Source: Oscillospiraceae bacterium HV4-5-C5C (GTDB taxonomy: Bacteria; Bacillota; Clostridia; Saccharofermentanales; Fastidiosipilaceae). From it: a DNA stretch of 64,000 nucleotides. A program made the position numbers and the translations under genes. Shown here piece by piece: positions 32,967-41,720 of the stretch; the first letter of the stretch is position 1, and every line of letters begins with the position of its first letter. The notes under the pieces are model-generated. The model ran no database searches and was not told where the DNA came from. It saw only the letters and a list, made by a program, of their open reading frames with translations. The stretch covers positions 1-64,000 of the forward strand of contig JAAVLZ010000016.1 of NCBI GenBank assembly GCA_012034405.1, given 5' to 3'.

Positions 32967-34415
32967 ATGGATATGTGTGATCTGATTCATCTGAAAAAGA
33001 GCGGTCAGGCGCTGACCGCTGCCGACTGGACCTGGATGATTGAGGGGTATGTGGCAGGACGGATCCCTGATTATCAGATGGCGGCCTTTTTAATGGCCGT
33101 CTGTTTTCAGGGCATGACTGAAGCAGAAACCATAGCGCTGACCCGGCAGATGACCGGCTCCGGGGATTGTCTGGATCTAAGCAGTATTCAGGGTGTGACC
33201 TCAGACAAGCATTCCACAGGCGGTGTGGGCGACAAGACCACACTGGTGGTGGCTCCATTAGCTGCGGCTCTGGGACTTAAAGTCGCCAAGATGTCAGGTC
33301 GCAGCCTGGGTCATACCGGCGGCACGGTTGATAAATTGGAGAGCATCCCCGGTTTTTGCAGTGAGTTAGCGCCAGAGCGGTTTGAAGAGCAGGTGAATGA
33401 TATCGGGTTGGCAGTGATTGCCCAAAGTGGTCATCTGGTTCCGGCTGACAAAAAGCTTTATGCTTTGAGAGATGTCACCGACACCGTAGACAGCTTGCCG
33501 CTCATTGCGTCTTCAATAATGAGTAAAAAGCTGGCAGCCGGTGCGGCTACAATTGTTCTGGACGTAAAATGTGGGAACGGCGCTTTTATGAAAGATCCCG
33601 ACCAAGCCCTAAAGCTGGCCCAGCTGATGGTCCGGCTGGGTCAGGCGGCCGGGCGGCCGGTAACCGCCTTCCTGACCGCCATGGACCGGCCCCTCGGTCA
33701 GGCGGTAGGCAACGCGGTGGAGGTGCAGGAGGCCATAGCTACACTCCAGAACCAGGGGCCGGCTGATCTCACCCGACTGAGTATCGGTCTGGCGGCAGAG
33801 ATGCTGCAACTGGCAACTCGATTGACCCATCCGGCTGACCTGGCATCCAGGCCTGCTCAGATAACGGACCCGGCCTGGCCTGCCACGCCGGCTGCGTGTC
33901 TGAGGAAGGCACAGGAGGCCTTAAGATCAGGTCAAGCCTGGCTGCGTTTCAGGCAGATGGTTCAGGCGCAGGGTGGTGATTTGGCTTATTTGGACCGGCC
34001 TGAGCGACTGGTGGGGCAGGCGCAGCGCCAGACGCTGACCGCTCCGGTTGATGGTTGGTTTGACTGGATCGATACTGAAGGTGTTGGTCTGGCCGCCAAG
34101 GCTCTGGGTGCCGGCCGCAGTCAATTGGGCGAAGCGCTGGATCCTGCTGCCGGCATTATCCTGCGGGCCAAGCCTGGTATGGCAGTCAGGCAAGGGCAAC
34201 CCCTGGCTGAACTCCTGACCAGTTCCCCCTCCCGGCTGGCCGAAGCCCGGGAACGGCTGCTGGCTTGCTGTCACTTTGTGCCGCTGGCGTCAAAGCCCGA
34301 CAGCAAGCCAGTCGCTTGTACACAAGCGCTACCGCTATTTATCGCCAGAGTCAGCTCAGACGGTCAGACAGAAACTTTGCCGGCCCATTATCCGGCAAAT
34401 GAGGTAAATATATGA
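32967..34415 (+). CDS. pdp: Pyrimidine-nucleoside phosphorylase
   Basis: Phosphorolysis of uridine, thymidine or deoxyuridine to base and (deoxy)ribose 1-phosphate. The signature S-G-R-S-L-G-H-T-G-G-T-V-D-K-L-E-S-I-P-G is near residue 110, phosphate-binding K-H-S-T-G-G-V-G-D-K near 80, and the A/B lobe arrangement is complete. At 482 residues it is about 45 longer than the usual 435-440; the extra lies at the C-terminus. ATG 32967 follows GGAGGG. It overlaps deoC by ATGA, so deoxyribose 1-phosphate from this enzyme (after a mutase) can feed deoC. It could equally be called deoA. Confidence 0.92.
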   Translation: MDMCDLIHLKKSGQALTAADWTWMIEGYVAGRIPDYQMAAFLMAVCFQGMTEAETIALTRQMTGSGDCLDLSSIQGVTSDKHSTGGVGDKTTLVVAPLAAALGLKVAKMSGRSLGHTGGTVDKLESIPGFCSELAPERFEEQVNDIGLAVIAQSGHLVPADKKLYALRDVTDTVDSLPLIASSIMSKKLAAGAATIVLDVKCGNGAFMKDPDQALKLAQLMVRLGQAAGRPVTAFLTAMDRPLGQAVGNAVEVQEAIATLQNQGPADLTRLSIGLAAEMLQLATRLTHPADLASRPAQITDPAWPATPAACLRKAQEALRSGQAWLRFRQMVQAQGGDLAYLDRPERLVGQAQRQTLTAPVDGWFDWIDTEGVGLAAKALGAGRSQLGEALDPAAGIILRAKPGMAVRQGQPLAELLTSSPSRLAEARERLLACCHFVPLASKPDSKPVACTQALPLFIARVSSDGQTETLPAHYPANEVNI

Positions 34416-35080
34416 TTGAATCCTTAACTCCGCAAACCCTTGAACTGATCAGCCGTGTCGATCACACCTGCTTAAAACCCACAGCCCGCTGGGATGACAT
34501 CAAAAAGCTGGCTCAAGAAGCGTTGACCTATCACACAGCCAGCATCTGTATCCCGCCGGTTTATGTTGAAAAGGCTCGTCAAACCTTTGGTTCTGAGCTG
34601 ACTATCTGCACAGTCGTGGGGTTTCCCCTGGGATATCAGACCTCAAAAACCAAGGCGGCTGAGGCTCTGGAACTGATCCGTAAAGGCGCGACAGAGCTGG
34701 ATATGGTCATCCAGAGCGGCTGGGTGCAGGACGGTCGCTTTGAGGATGTCCTGGCGGAACTGCTTTTACTTCGTGAGGTCTGTGAAGACCGGGTGTTAAA
34801 GGTAATTGTTGAAACCTGCTATCTTGACGAGGCACAAAAGAAGCAGCTTTGTCACCTGGTCGCGCAAAGCGGCGCGGACTTTATCAAAACCTCGACCGGC
34901 TTTGGTCCGTCCGGCGCTGATCTGGCTGATATCCGCTTATTCCGTAAGCTGCTGCCCCCTCAGGTCCGGATCAAAGCTGCCGGGGGCATCCACACCCGCC
35001 AGCAAGCGGAAGCTTTGGTTGATGCAGGCGCGGATCGCATCGGAGCCAGCTCCGTGCTGGCCAGTCTGCTTAAAGGCTGA
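34412..35080 (+). CDS. deoC: Deoxyribose-phosphate aldolase
   Basis: Class I aldolase cleaving 2-deoxyribose 5-phosphate to glyceraldehyde 3-phosphate and acetaldehyde; 222 residues, normal length. The Schiff-base Lys lies in V-L-K-V-I-V-E-T, the second active-site Lys in F-I-K-T-S-T-G-F, and D-H-T-C-L-K-P-T opens the barrel. ATG 34412 overlaps the phosphorylase stop. Its last 11 bases overlap the 3' end of the convergent M3 peptidase gene. Confidence 0.96.
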   Translation: MIESLTPQTLELISRVDHTCLKPTARWDDIKKLAQEALTYHTASICIPPVYVEKARQTFGSELTICTVVGFPLGYQTSKTKAAEALELIRKGATELDMVIQSGWVQDGRFEDVLAELLLLREVCEDRVLKVIVETCYLDEAQKKQLCHLVAQSGADFIKTSTGFGPSGADLADIRLFRKLLPPQVRIKAAGGIHTRQQAEALVDAGADRIGASSVLASLLKG

Positions 35081-36773
35081 GATCGTCTACCGCATCCAAA
35101 TAATCCATGACCGGCTTTAAGGTGTGAGCAAGGGTTCCCTGGCTGAAAGGATTCTTTAGCCCGGCCAGTTTGACCAGCTCCAAAAACGGCAGGCTGCCGC
35201 CGGCTTGGCACAGGCGGACATAATCCGCCCAGGCGGTCGGATGGTCCTGTCGGTCGCGCTGCCAAAACTGCAGAGCTAACACCTGAGCCAGAGTATAGTC
35301 AATGTAGTAAAACGGTTCGCCAAAAATATGGCCCTGGCGCATCCATAATCCTCCCCGTTCCAAAAAGGGCAGGCCATCATAATCACGGGCTGGCAGATAG
35401 ATCTGCTCCAACTCATGCCAGACCTGCTTTCTTCCCTGCGGGCCAAGCTCCGGTTGAGCATAGACCCGATGCTGAAACGCATCTACCAGTGCGCCATAAG
35501 GAATAAAGGACACCGCTTCAGCCAGGTGCGCAAAGCAGAATTTGGGCGTAGCCGGCCCAAAAAAGCACTGCATCCAGGGCCACGTAAAAAACTCCATGCT
35601 CATCGAGTGGATTTCACAGGCTTCCAAGGTAGGCCAGATGTACTCCGGCAGTTCATAACCGCGGCTTTCATAAACCTGAAAGGCATGACCGGCCTCATGG
35701 GTCAGTGTATCTACATCTCCGCTGGTTCCGTTGAAATTGGCAAAGATAAAAGGCGCTTTGTAGTCCGGGATAAAGGTGCAGTAGCCGCCACTGGCTTTGC
35801 CATCCCGCGCCGGTAAATCCATCAGCTGACTTCGGCTCATGAAATCAAAAAACCGTCCGGTTTCCGGTGACAGTTCCGTATACATCTGTCTGGCCTGTTC
35901 CACACACCAAGCCTCCCCACCCTGAGGCCTGGCATTACCGCTGTTGAATTTTAAGCCTTCGTCATAAAACTTGAGCCGATCCAGGCCAATCCGCCGGGCC
36001 TGACGCTGTTCCAGCCGCTGTCTCAGGGGGACCACAACTTCAACAATCTGCCGGCGGTAGTCCGCGACCGCTTCAGGACCATAGTCTGTCCGCCCCAGCC
36101 GGTCATAAGCTAGTTGGATGAAGTTGTCGTAGCCCAGCTGGTGGGCTATATCAGTCCGGACCTTAACCATCTCATCATAGATTTGATCCAGCTGGTCCTC
36201 TTGTTCGGTAAAAAAACTGAACTTAGCCGTCACCGCAGCCTGGCGGATCGTGCGGTCCTGGTCAGCAGTATAGGGATCCAGCTGGGCTAAGGTCAGGGAC
36301 TGACCCTGAAAGGGTATCCGGGCGGAAGCAATCAGCTCATCATAGCGGCTGACCAGACGGTTTTCCTGCTGCAGCAGCGGAATCACCCGATCGGAAAAAC
36401 TGCGCAGTTTTTTTTGAGCCAGTGCAAAAAGCTGCGGTCCAAATGCTTTCTCTAGTTGAGGACGGAAGGGACTGTCACAAAGGGCTTGATACAAAACTTG
36501 ACGTTGGCTGTCAAAGATCGGCTGATTTTCATCAAAGAAAGCCTGCTCCTGACGGTAAAAGCTATCCCGGGTATTAATGGAATGCCTGATCTGGCACAGG
36601 GTGGCTGCGGTATCAAATTGATTATTGAGCCGGTTAATCCGGTGCAGCAGATCAATTTGCTGGGGCGCGCTGCCGGCCTGGGCAAACTGAGCCAGCAACG
36701 CTGCCATATCCCGGTTCAATGCCGTCATATCTGGGCGCTGGTATTGGTAGGTTGAAAAGGTCTTATCCATCAT
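35070..36773 (-). CDS. M3-family oligoendopeptidase
   Basis: Cytosolic zinc metallopeptidase of 567 residues that trims short peptides (PepF/oligoendopeptidase type). The zinc motif H-E-A-G-H lies in T-H-E-A-G-H-A-F-Q-V-Y, with the third ligand expected in E-A-C-E-I-H-S-M-S-M-E. The N-terminal half is helical. ATG 36773 (or the adjacent ATG 36770) is served by GAGG; the longer open frame upstream is not family-like. Convergent with deoC and divergent from the transketolase gene. Confidence 0.92.
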   Translation of the reverse strand: MMDKTFSTYQYQRPDMTALNRDMAALLAQFAQAGSAPQQIDLLHRINRLNNQFDTAATLCQIRHSINTRDSFYRQEQAFFDENQPIFDSQRQVLYQALCDSPFRPQLEKAFGPQLFALAQKKLRSFSDRVIPLLQQENRLVSRYDELIASARIPFQGQSLTLAQLDPYTADQDRTIRQAAVTAKFSFFTEQEDQLDQIYDEMVKVRTDIAHQLGYDNFIQLAYDRLGRTDYGPEAVADYRRQIVEVVVPLRQRLEQRQARRIGLDRLKFYDEGLKFNSGNARPQGGEAWCVEQARQMYTELSPETGRFFDFMSRSQLMDLPARDGKASGGYCTFIPDYKAPFIFANFNGTSGDVDTLTHEAGHAFQVYESRGYELPEYIWPTLEACEIHSMSMEFFTWPWMQCFFGPATPKFCFAHLAEAVSFIPYGALVDAFQHRVYAQPELGPQGRKQVWHELEQIYLPARDYDGLPFLERGGLWMRQGHIFGEPFYYIDYTLAQVLALQFWQRDRQDHPTAWADYVRLCQAGGSLPFLELVKLAGLKNPFSQGTLAHTLKPVMDYLDAVDDLSL

Positions 36774-36888
36774 ATCTGCCTCTTTTCTGTTAGCTCTGGG
36801 GGATGGACCGACACTGTCTGTGGTGTTTAAACAGACAGGTTTAAGCGCGGCTGCAGGCAGGCCGTTCACGACGGCCTGCGGTAATCTA

Positions 36889-36910
36889 TGCTAGAATATA
36901 TACAGTATAT
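36889..36910 (+). promoter_or_regulatory. Extended -10 promoter and ATATAC-A-GTATAT palindrome of tkt
   Basis: TGCTAGAAT (36889-36897) is an extended -10 element about 70 bases before the transketolase gene; no good -35 is present. Directly after it a perfect 13-base inverted repeat (36898-36910) covers the likely transcription start and may be an operator. A nine-pair GC hairpin precedes it (left arm 36853-36864, right arm 36870-36880, roughly). Confidence 0.45.
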
Positions 36911-36970
36911 AACAAATTCGCCTGTAAGTTTGTCCTTCTGGGCGGGCAGGTGTTTTCGCGGAGGTTTACC

Positions 36971-38971
36971 ATGAGTACGAGTCAAAAAGAGCAATTGGCG
37001 GTGAATGCCGTCCGTGTTTTGTCTATGGATGCCGTTCAAAAGGCTAACTCAGGCCATCCCGGCCTGCCGCTGGGTTCAGCGCCGATGGCTTTTGAGCTTT
37101 GGGCTAATCACATGCAGCATCAGCCATCTGACCCGCACTGGCTCAACCGGGACCGCTTTGTCCTGAGCGCTGGACACGGCTCTATGCTGTTGTACAGCCT
37201 ACTGCATTTATTTGGTTACGGTGTAAGTCTGGATGACCTTAAGCAATTCCGGCAAACCGGCAGTCTGACTCCAGGTCATCCGGAGTATGGCCATACACCT
37301 GGGGTTGAAGCGACTACGGGGCCGTTAGGCCAGGGGGTGGTGATGGCCACCGGTCTGGCGCTGGCAGAGGCGCACCTGGCGGCGCGGTACAATCAGCCAG
37401 AGTATCCGCTTATTAACCACTATACCTACGCGCTGGTTGGTGACGGCTGCCTGATGGAAGGAGTTTCCAGTGAAGGAGCCAGTCTAGCCGGTCACCTGGG
37501 GTTGGGCAAGCTGATTGTGTTATATGATTCCAATCAGATTTCTATTGAAGGCAGCACCAGTCTTGCCTTTACAGAGGATGTGGCGGCGCGCTACCGGGCT
37601 TATAACTGGCAGGTCATTGAGGTCAGCGATGGAAATGATACGGAAGAGGTTGGGCGCGCGATCGAGCAAGCGCGGCACAATACTCGTCAACCGTCGTTGA
37701 TTGTCGTTCATACCGTCATTGGCTATGGCTCACCGCAGGCCGGCACCAGTAAGGTACACGGCTCACCGCTAGGGGTAGATAATGTGGCGGCCACGCGCCA
37801 GGCACTGGGCTGGCCTGAAGCAGAAGCGTTTGCGGTTCCATCTGAGGTTTATGACTACATGTCTGAACTGACCGCCAGGCTGCAGCCGGCTTATGACAAC
37901 TGGCAAGCATTACGGCGCCGATATCAGACGGCCTATCCTGAACTGGCCGCGGAGTTTGAGCAAGTAACCTCCGGCCAGCCGGCCAAACTGCCGGCTGATT
38001 CTGTTTTATATGATTTTGAAGGTTCAATCGCAACCCGTAAGACCTCCGCCATGGTGCTGAACCGCCTGGCTCCGGTGGTGCCCCAGCTGATCGGCGGTTC
38101 AGCTGACCTGGCTCCCTCCACGCTGACTGATCTTAAAGATTATGCCTTTATGTCTGCTGATGATTTCAGCGGCCGCAATATCCATTTTGGAGTCAGAGAA
38201 TTTGCCATGACCGCCATAACCAACGGTCTGGCGCTGCATTCCGGGCTGCGGCCGTTTTGCTCCACATTCTTTGTCTTTTCTGACTATATGAAACCCGCGA
38301 TCCGGCTGGCGGCACTCATGCAGTTGCCGGTTATTTATGTACTGACCCATGATTCAATTGGTGTGGGGGAAGACGGACCGACCCATGAGCCGATCGAGCA
38401 GCTGGCCATGTTAAGGGCGATTCCCGGCCTCTACACCTTCCGTCCAGCCGACGGGCATGAAACAGCCGCAGCTTACAGTTTTGCGCTGGGGCAAAAGCAC
38501 CCGGTAGCCATCGTTCTGACCCGTCAGGGACTTCCGACGCTGGAAGAAACCGGCGCCGCGGCTAAACAGGGCGCTTATATCGTTTGGGAAAGTCAGCCAG
38601 CACAGCAGCCGGATCTGATCTTACTGGCCTCCGGTTCTGAACTGGCGCCAGTTTTGGCGGCAGCCCGGTCCCTGGCTGAAACTGAGCAGGCACCTGCGGT
38701 CCGGGTCGTCTCCATGGCCTGCCAGGAGCTGTTCCTGGAACAGCCGACTGAATATCAGGAAGCCATTCTGCCCAAAGCCTGCCGGCAGCGGGTAGCGGTT
38801 GAAGCCGGGTCCACTCAACCCTGGTATCGCTTTACCGGTCTGGACGGCCTGGTTATCGGGATTGATCGTTTTGGCCTGTCCGGAAAAGCCAATGAGCTGT
38901 TTGAGGCTTTTGGCCTGACCGCGCCGCAGCTTGCGGATAAAATCAAAGCGACCTATCCCTCTCTGTTCTGA
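36971..38971 (+). CDS. tkt: Transketolase
   Basis: Thiamine-diphosphate enzyme of the non-oxidative pentose phosphate pathway, 666 residues, normal length. The TPP/Mg motif G-D-G-C-L-M-E-G with following D-S-N lies at about 155-190; N-S-G-H-P-G near the start and [16 protein letters not shown] in the second domain are family marks. ATG 36971 follows GGAGG; an in-frame ATG at 36950 has none. It stands alone between promoter and terminator. Confidence 0.96.
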   Translation: MSTSQKEQLAVNAVRVLSMDAVQKANSGHPGLPLGSAPMAFELWANHMQHQPSDPHWLNRDRFVLSAGHGSMLLYSLLHLFGYGVSLDDLKQFRQTGSLTPGHPEYGHTPGVEATTGPLGQGVVMATGLALAEAHLAARYNQPEYPLINHYTYALVGDGCLMEGVSSEGASLAGHLGLGKLIVLYDSNQISIEGSTSLAFTEDVAARYRAYNWQVIEVSDGNDTEEVGRAIEQARHNTRQPSLIVVHTVIGYGSPQAGTSKVHGSPLGVDNVAATRQALGWPEAEAFAVPSEVYDYMSELTARLQPAYDNWQALRRRYQTAYPELAAEFEQVTSGQPAKLPADSVLYDFEGSIATRKTSAMVLNRLAPVVPQLIGGSADLAPSTLTDLKDYAFMSADDFSGRNIHFGVREFAMTAITNGLALHSGLRPFCSTFFVFSDYMKPAIRLAALMQLPVIYVLTHDSIGVGEDGPTHEPIEQLAMLRAIPGLYTFRPADGHETAAAYSFALGQKHPVAIVLTRQGLPTLEETGAAAKQGAYIVWESQPAQQPDLILLASGSELAPVLAAARSLAETEQAPAVRVVSMACQELFLEQPTEYQEAILPKACRQRVAVEAGSTQPWYRFTGLDGLVIGIDRFGLSGKANELFEAFGLTAPQLADKIKATYPSLF

Positions 38972-38993
38972 AGCCATATTCAGGGCATAAATT

Positions 38994-39027
38994 AACGCCG
39001 TTTCCAGCTGCATGGAAACGGCGTTTT
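38994..39027. terminator. Terminator between tkt and secF
   Basis: A 13-pair stem, AACGCCGTTTCCA (38994-39006) with its complement at 39013-39025, six-base loop, followed by TTTT on the plus strand. It serves tkt and could also slow transcripts coming from secF on the other strand. Confidence 0.85.
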
Positions 39028-39081
39028 CTGTTCAGACTGCTCTCTGTAGGCTTGCAGGCCGGCGTTCAGGGCAAGCGAGCG

Positions 39082-40161
39082 TTATTCCTCTATGTGTTTA
39101 GCCCGTTGCTCATAGCCGCTGCGGCCTTTACGGGTTTTCCATTGCGACCAGAATGGCGCCGCCAGGAAGATGGTGGAATAAGAGCCTGCCAGGATACCAA
39201 TCATCATGGGTAAGGTAAAGGTCTTGATGCTCTCAATATTATATGCCAATGCAAAAATGTACGCTATCAGAATCGCTGCAAAGGAACAAAGTGCGGTATT
39301 GAGGGAACGGGTCAGTGACTGGCGGATAGACAGATCCGTCAAATCCTGCAGTGAAAGTTTACCCCGATACAAGCGGCTGTTTTCACGGATCCGGTCATAA
39401 ATAACTATGGTGTCGTTAACCGACCAGCCCAAAATGGACAGGACAACCGCCAGCACCGTTTCATCAATGGGCGAGCGCATGAATACAAAGACAAAGAATG
39501 CGATCAGGATATCATGCAGCAACGCCAGCAAAGCAAAGACACCCGCCGACGGACCCGAGATGCTGATAAATCGGACCCAGACATAGCCTACAATCAAGAC
39601 AGAAGCGATGAGCAGGGCCACAATACCTTTAATCAGCATTTCCTTACCGATAAAGGCATCAACGGTCTGCACATCCTCCACCTGAATATTGTTATCGGGG
39701 TAACTGCTGGTCAGCAGTTCCCGGATCTGCGTCTGCTGGTCCGTGGTCAGGCTTTTATTTCCGGCCAGATTCACCACCAGTGAGGTGGCGTCAGTCGCAA
39801 AGTCTTCGGTGATCTGTGCGGAAACCGGCTGCCCGATCTCATTTTCTATCAATTCCGCCGCCGCATCCGGATCCAGGTCTCCTGTATAGCTGTATTGTAA
39901 AATACTGCCGCCGCGGAATTGAATATCCAGCTGGATGCCAAAGACCATAGAAAAGATGACACCGGTTAACAAAACAAGTCCGCTTAAGCCTAAGAACAGG
40001 TACCGGAGTTTATAAAAGCTCAAGTGCTTATGGCCAAAATAACTGTCAAAGGTAATCAGGCCGCGGCGCCGGTCTTCTTTACTTTTTGCTTCATCCACCA
40101 TTACCGGTTGAGAACCAACATAAAAGCCCTCAATTTTAGCGGTTTTATCACGTTCAGGCAT
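39082..40161 (-). CDS. secF: Protein translocase subunit SecF
   Basis: Membrane subunit of the SecDF proton-driven translocation motor, 359 residues, six predicted helices. The G-I-Q-L-D-I-Q-F-R-G-G motif follows the first helix (about 75) and the conserved G-W-S-V-N-D-T-I-V-I-Y-D-R-I-R-E-N segment lies near 245. ATG 40161 is chosen because GGAGG precedes it by nine bases; the upstream extension is not SecF-like. It overlaps the secD stop by eight bases. Here secD and secF are separate genes. Confidence 0.95.
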   Translation of the reverse strand: MPERDKTAKIEGFYVGSQPVMVDEAKSKEDRRRGLITFDSYFGHKHLSFYKLRYLFLGLSGLVLLTGVIFSMVFGIQLDIQFRGGSILQYSYTGDLDPDAAAELIENEIGQPVSAQITEDFATDATSLVVNLAGNKSLTTDQQTQIRELLTSSYPDNNIQVEDVQTVDAFIGKEMLIKGIVALLIASVLIVGYVWVRFISISGPSAGVFALLALLHDILIAFFVFVFMRSPIDETVLAVVLSILGWSVNDTIVIYDRIRENSRLYRGKLSLQDLTDLSIRQSLTRSLNTALCSFAAILIAYIFALAYNIESIKTFTLPMMIGILAGSYSTIFLAAPFWSQWKTRKGRSGYEQRAKHIEE

Positions 40162-41485
40162 TGACGCTGACCTCCTTGCTCTGAGTAAGACGACGGGCTC
40201 CAAAGAACCACGGCTTGTTAAGCGCGTCAAACTGCACCAGGGACCGGGTCATATAATGAGACAGCCAGGCACCGCAGACCAGGTTCAGGATAACACCTAC
40301 CAGCAGTGAATAGCCAAAGGACAAGATTGATCCGCTGCCAAACACAATCAGACAGACTGAAGAAATCGCTACAGTAACATTGCCGTCCAGCACCGACGCA
40401 AAGGCGCGGTCAAAGCCCACCTCTACGGCCTCACGGACGTTCCGGCCGCTGCGCACCTCTTCACGGATCCGTTCCGAAACAATGACGTTCGCATCCACGC
40501 CCATGCCAATTGACAGGATGATACCGGCTATACCTTGTAAGGTCAGCGTCTGTTGCGGTATGGAAATTGCCAGCAGCACGCCAACCACCTGTCCCAGCAG
40601 GGAGAATACGGCAACCAGGCCGGACAAGCGGTAATTGATCAGCAGGAAGAGGCAAAGCAGCACAAAAGCGATGATGCCGGCTTTAAACATAACCCCTAAG
40701 GCCTCACTGCCCATAGACGGGCTGATGCTGCGGGTTGAAATAGCTTCAATCGCAAAAGGCAGGGCACCGGCATTGATCTGATTAGCCAGCTCGACCGCTT
40801 CGGCCGCGGTAGACATACCGGTAATCATGGCATCACCGTCGGTAATCACGGACTCCACGGTTGGCGAGCTCAAGACCTCATCATCCATCTTTATCGTAAT
40901 GGTCTTGCCTAAGTTAGCCTCCGTTGCTTCCGCAAACTTGGTAGCGCCGTCCGCGGTCAGCTCCAGCGTGACAATACTGTCGCCGGTCTGCGAATTCACG
41001 CCGCCCTTAGCTTCTTTAACATCGGAACCGTTCAGTACAACATTACCGTCCTCATCCACAAAGGTCAGACTGGCAGTCGCGCCAAGCTCTTCAATGGCTT
41101 CATCCGGGTTAAAGGTGCTTTCACCGGACTGCCAGGGGAAGCGTACGGTAACCCGGCCCGTCTGAGAGCTGGAAATAATATCACGATCCAGGACATTAAG
41201 GTTATCCAGCCGCGTCTCCAGGATCTGCTTTACCGCGTCAATCTGTGACTCCGTAGGTGTGCCGTCATAGTCAGCCGGTACAAAGACCGCCTCCACACCG
41301 CCCCGGATATCAATCCCAAAGCGCATATCCTTAGCACCATACAAAGTGGTATAGCCCCCCACGCCATTTGGTACGCGAAGGCCTGTAAAACAAAGCAGCG
41401 TCGCCAACCCGACTACAAGAGCCAAAATGAAAAACGTGCGGCGGTGACCCTTCTTTTTGTACCTGGCAAATGATTTTTTTGCCAT
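40154..41485 (-). CDS. secD: Protein translocase subunit SecD
   Basis: Partner of SecF, 443 residues. One helix at the N-terminus, D-M-R-F-G-I-D-I-R-G-G after it, an extracytoplasmic P1-type domain, and five C-terminal helices with G-M-G-V-D-A-N-V-I-V-S-E-R-I-R-E-E. ATG 41485 is chosen; an alternative in-frame TTG lies 12 bases upstream. SecDF helps release exported proteins on the outer side of the membrane. Confidence 0.95.
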   Translation of the reverse strand: MAKKSFARYKKKGHRRTFFILALVVGLATLLCFTGLRVPNGVGGYTTLYGAKDMRFGIDIRGGVEAVFVPADYDGTPTESQIDAVKQILETRLDNLNVLDRDIISSSQTGRVTVRFPWQSGESTFNPDEAIEELGATASLTFVDEDGNVVLNGSDVKEAKGGVNSQTGDSIVTLELTADGATKFAEATEANLGKTITIKMDDEVLSSPTVESVITDGDAMITGMSTAAEAVELANQINAGALPFAIEAISTRSISPSMGSEALGVMFKAGIIAFVLLCLFLLINYRLSGLVAVFSLLGQVVGVLLAISIPQQTLTLQGIAGIILSIGMGVDANVIVSERIREEVRSGRNVREAVEVGFDRAFASVLDGNVTVAISSVCLIVFGSGSILSFGYSLLVGVILNLVCGAWLSHYMTRSLVQFDALNKPWFFGARRLTQSKEVSVNA

Positions 41486-41658
41486 ATGAGCACCCAACCT
41501 TTCTTGATAAGATCCGCTTCACTGCAAGTCAGACCCTATGTCTGTCCACAGTAAAAAACATGCTTACTTATTTTACCAAATAGCTGACTAAAAACCCAGA
41601 TGGTAAATGTCTCTGGCCCGGCTGTATTATTTCGCGGCTCTGAGGGTGAAGGCGAATC

Positions 41659-41691
41659 AAAAACCGGGAGCTTGTCCTTCAAGCTCCCGGT
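41659..41691 (-). terminator. Terminator of the surface-protein gene
   Basis: A perfect 12-pair stem (41663-41674 with 41680-41691, loop TCCTT) followed on the minus strand by TTTTT. It lies just behind the surface-protein stop and upstream of secD. Confidence 0.88.
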
Positions 41692-41720
41692 CTTTTGGTT
41701 CAGAGGCGCTGCTGTAATCC

